Shown here in pieces: positions 61,364 through 64,000 of a DNA stretch of 64,000 nt (position 1 is the stretch's first letter; each line of letters begins with the position of its first letter). Below the pieces are notes generated by a model. That model had not been told where the DNA came from and ran no database searches. It saw only the letters and a program-made list of their open reading frames with translations. This DNA comes from Rhabditoides inermis (lineage: Eukaryota; Nematoda; Chromadorea; Rhabditida; Rhabditidae), in the NCBI GenBank assembly GCA_963966185.1, contig CAWZYM010000036.1, positions 184,501 through 248,500 on the forward strand, read 5' to 3'. A program made the translations under genes and the position numbers.

Positions 61364-62192
61364 ATGGACGAGGAGCACTACGACACTCCGTGGGAGTTCC
61401 TCCGGCCGCAGTCGATGCGCCTGTCAGCCGCCGGACTGGGAGGGTTCAGCCCGGCCGGACAGTGCGCCATGCAACAGCCACGCTCACCCACCGCCGCCTC
61501 CTCCTCGCCCACATTCCACGGTAGACACAGTGCGTCACACACAGTACTTACAGTACGCGTTGCAGGCCAACTGTCTCCGTCCATGTCTTCCTCTCCTCAC
61601 TCCCCCCACTCCCTCCCCCACTCTCCATCCGCTGGCAGACTAGTGCACATCGGAAACCAGCCAATCGTCGAGATGAAGAGGGGATCGTTGCGGTTGGAGA
61701 AGGTGAGAGCTCTCCGTGGGTGGTCTGGTCCATCCTTGAAATTCCAGGACTCGAAGGGTCGCTTCCGATTGGAACTGCGAGACGAGGAGGATACGCTACT
61801 CGAGAAGGTGAGCATCCTATCTTGCACTGCATTACAATCTTTGTCCCTACAGGGAGTGGATCGAGTGGAGGCTGAGAAGCGGTTGGAGGGCGGAGCTGCC
61901 GGCGACTTCCTACTCCGAGCCAGACCAGACGGAGGAGCCGCACTCTCATTGAAGGTAGCCATCATTCAATCAACTAATCAATAATAAACTGTATGTGTTG
62001 TAGGGCAGTCGCGGTGCGCTGCACATCAAGTTGGAGCGTCGCGGGGAGCGGTGGGTGGTGGGTGAGGGTCCGTGCTTCCGGACCATCTCGTCGGCCATCC
62101 ACTACTACCGCCGCCATCCCCTGCCCATTCGAGGCGCCGACCACCTCCTACTCAACCGATCACTCTCACACATTCCTCAGGCACACTTCTAG
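61364..62192 (+). CDS. SHB-family SH2 adaptor protein
   Basis: Five exons (61364-61520, 61566-61702, 61748-61807, 61853-61954, 62004-62192), 645 nt, 214 aa. N-terminus MDEEHYDTPWEFLRP: a YDTPWE tyrosine motif like those of SHB/SHD/SHE/SHF. Then a Ser/Pro/His-rich linker. The C-terminal part is an SH2 domain: GDFLLRARPDGG (FLVRES position with the phosphotyrosine-binding Arg), ALSLKGSRGALHIKL and AIHYYRRHPLPIRGADHLLL, the latter close to the (L)PI(K/R)GAEHL of SHB-type SH2 domains. It ends soon after, as in that family. The segment before FLLRAR is less typical (no WYHG). Signalling scaffold downstream of receptor tyrosine kinases (family knowledge). Which member (B/D/E/F) cannot be said. Confidence 0.85.
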
Positions 62193-63072
62193 CTATAGAC
62201 ACTCCACCACACCCCATCGACCCGGTAATGCAAGTGTATTATCAGTAGAACCATTCAATTTTGCAATTGCACGACTCATCTTGCCAGTATGTACATAACA
62301 GTGTATTATAAAACGTTTTACAAATGCGTACCTCTTTGATGAAGTGAAGAAATGAAGCGTGTAGCTCTGCAACACGTGAAAATATTTGATATAGCGAGAA
62401 TTGTGAAAGTATAGGGTACAGTCTAGTGGTGTTCGATCGATGCGGAAAGACGCGACCAACAAGGCTGCTATCAGAAGAAAAGAGTGATTGTGGAAGACAG
62501 TTAGCCACACTATAATTGAAAGTACAAAAAACGACAGTTCAATATTGTTACTAAAACGTTGAAGTGTGGTGGTCAAGTACTGCGCAATATTTAAAAACAA
62601 TATTTTCGCGCTAAACCATATTTCAACTCACTGACAATACTTTGATGCACAACAAAACACTAGTTCGATCAGCTGATTTGTTTTTTTTTGTTATTTTTGT
62701 GCAAATTCACTATTAGTTCGTTCTTACATTCTTGCAGTTTTCTATTATCCACGAACCTGTTATCTACGCAATCGCGACTAATATCGATCTCGTTCTCTCT
62801 ACTATCTCTCCCTTCTTGTCTTGACCGTTCTCTAGCGTCTCCCGTTCTTCTGCTCACGATTCCAAAACAATTCTCTCACTACACGAACATACTGTCGAGA
62901 CATATCTCGTGTCCGACCTATTCTCCGTCTGCTCTGATCAGCCGAGCGTATCACCAATCACTGTATCATGCCCGCGATCCCGCCACGCTCCAGCGCACCC
63001 CAAGACGTTTGTTAATTTGTTTGTTTGTGTACGTAAACACGATTGCATCAGTAATCAACATATAATGTTGAG
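62193..63072. other. 0.9 kb between the SH2 gene and COASY
   Basis: AT-rich. Minus-strand ORFs (62193-62600) have an acceptor- and donor-like edge but no recognisable family, so they are left unannotated. 62990-63070 resembles a TGTTTAC-type intron, which may be an intron in the COASY 5' UTR. Confidence 0.5.
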
Positions 63073-64000
63073 ATGGTGAGGACGGGTCTTCTGGTGGTGT
63101 CTCCACGCAGTTTGCCCCGCCTCTCCGCACTGCTCGCTGCCGCCTCTGGAAAGGTATGTTGTTGGCTAGGCTGACTTGCTTATACTTAATCAATAAAACA
63201 ATCAATCAATCATATCTCTTTAGGTGCGGGAACGTCTGTACATCCGAGTGGAGAGCCCGCTCCAGTTGGACGCCGTCGTCCCAGACATCTACCTCCGCTC
63301 ATCACAGTCCTGCCCGCAGTTGGGTACGTGTGTTGTTTATTTGTTTGTTTACTTGTTTTGTGCAGACGTGCGCGTGTTGCTGGGTTCGAATGTGCCTCCG
63401 CACGATGAGTTGATTGGAGAGGAGCGGCCCGCCGATCCCGCACAGCACACGCCCAAGTGAGTGTTTTTGTTTGTTTGTTGTTGTTTACCTGTTTGCGTTC
63501 AGGTACAAGCGGGTCGTGCTCGGCGGAACGTTCGATCGCTTGCACAACGGACACAAGGTGGGTGGGTGATGTGCAACTACGATTTCTGATTCTGTTTCTG
63601 GACAAATTAAGATGTGGAATTGTTTGCCTCAACAAACCCGTATGTGGTCGCATCACGAGCGGACATACCACAACAACTCGATGACATTCCACCTTCCCCT
63701 CTCCTCTCCTCCAGGTTCTCCTTTCGAGCGCCGCGTTGTCTGCGTCGGAGCACATCACATGCGGGGTCACACACAACGACATGATCAACCGTCAGTATTC
63801 TATTCATACCTTATTCCTTATACCTCATTATACGACTTGTTGATTTTTCAAACATCCTATTTAGTTCTCATATGACTAGTGTACTGATGATTTATCTTAC
63901 CGTACCCTTTCCTGTTGAGAGAAGAGTCTGTGGGAGTTGATTGAGCCTGTCTCTCATCGCATCGCAGCCGCGGAGGAGTTCGTCGCCAGCGTGTCCGACA
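63073..64000 (+). CDS. COASY: Bifunctional coenzyme A synthase, 5' part (PPAT domain start)
   Basis: Exons 63073-63153, 63224-63323, 63366-63456, 63503-63557, 63715-63790 and 63920 onwards (open at the window edge). The enzyme joins phosphopantetheine adenylyltransferase and dephospho-CoA kinase, the last two steps of CoA synthesis. Seen: an N-terminal region starting MVRTGLLVVSPRSLPRL, like the COASY N-terminus; KRVVLGGTFDRLHNGHK with the nucleotidyltransferase HNGH motif; VLLSSAALSA; GVTHNDMIN; ELIEPVSHRIAAAEEF. The kinase half lies beyond 64000. The linker before the PPAT motif is shorter than in vertebrates. The last acceptor (TTGAG at 63919) was chosen by frame. Confidence 0.93.

Noticed and set aside
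62193..62600. Minus-strand ORF with membrane-like hydrophobic stretches and a possible splice donor
   Set aside because: The hydrophobicity comes from T-rich DNA; no family resemblance, start context or exon partner was found.
1..64000. Bacterial operon features, CRISPR arrays, integrated viral genes
   Set aside because: None seen. The tandem repeats are microsatellites without spacers, and both reverse transcriptases are non-LTR LINE type.

Overview
The window is animal (metazoan) nuclear DNA. The genes are cut into about 100-bp exons by GT-AG introns that are mostly 40-75 bp, and many introns contain (CT)n or (GA)n microsatellites. The gene set (a DNAJC13/RME-8 endosomal co-chaperone, the ciliary dynein-2 heavy chain, an SHB-type SH2 adaptor, a peroxisomal Nudix CoA diphosphatase and a bifunctional CoA synthase) points to a ciliated animal with a fairly compact genome. 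I cannot name the taxon; an early-branching invertebrate such as a sponge is only a guess.

Layout. 1-11063 (-): DNAJC13/RME-8, about 61 exons, nearly complete, with its last codons off the left edge. 11064-12266: head-to-head intergenic region with an RFX X-box match 122 bp upstream of the next gene. 12267-40428 (+): complete DYNC2H1 gene. Its introns hold most of the unusual material: an antisense non-LTR retrotransposon of about 4 kb, a perfect 107-bp inverted repeat, a candidate TIR element, a secreted phospholipase A2-like gene nested on the opposite strand, and four tRNA genes (Trp-CCA, Val-CAC, Arg-TCT antisense, Ser-CGA) within 3.7 kb. 40429-44303: no gene found. 44390-53485 (+): a seven-exon gene of unrecognised family, 218 aa, with an RVxF-like motif near the N-terminus and a polybasic cysteine/CaaX C-terminus; two of its introns are 3.0 and 4.8 kb. 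54046-57068 (-): NUDT7-like peroxisomal CoA diphosphatase ending in the PTS1 tripeptide AKL, with a broken LINE fragment in one intron. 57069-61363: no gene found, microsatellite-rich. 61364-62192 (+): SHB-family SH2 adaptor, 214 aa. 63073-64000 (+): 5' part of COASY, running off the right edge.

How the genes relate. DNAJC13 (endosomal sorting) and DYNC2H1 (retrograde intraflagellar transport) share one upstream region. The NUDT7-like gene (CoA breakdown) and COASY (last two steps of CoA synthesis) lie 6 kb apart with only the SH2 gene between them. Several introns in unrelated genes share short motifs, and the full-length LINE shares its 3'-end motif with scattered short relics. No bacterial features, CRISPR arrays or viral genes were seen. 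Exon coordinates were read by eye from splice signals, reading-frame continuity and family resemblance and have not been aligned computationally.
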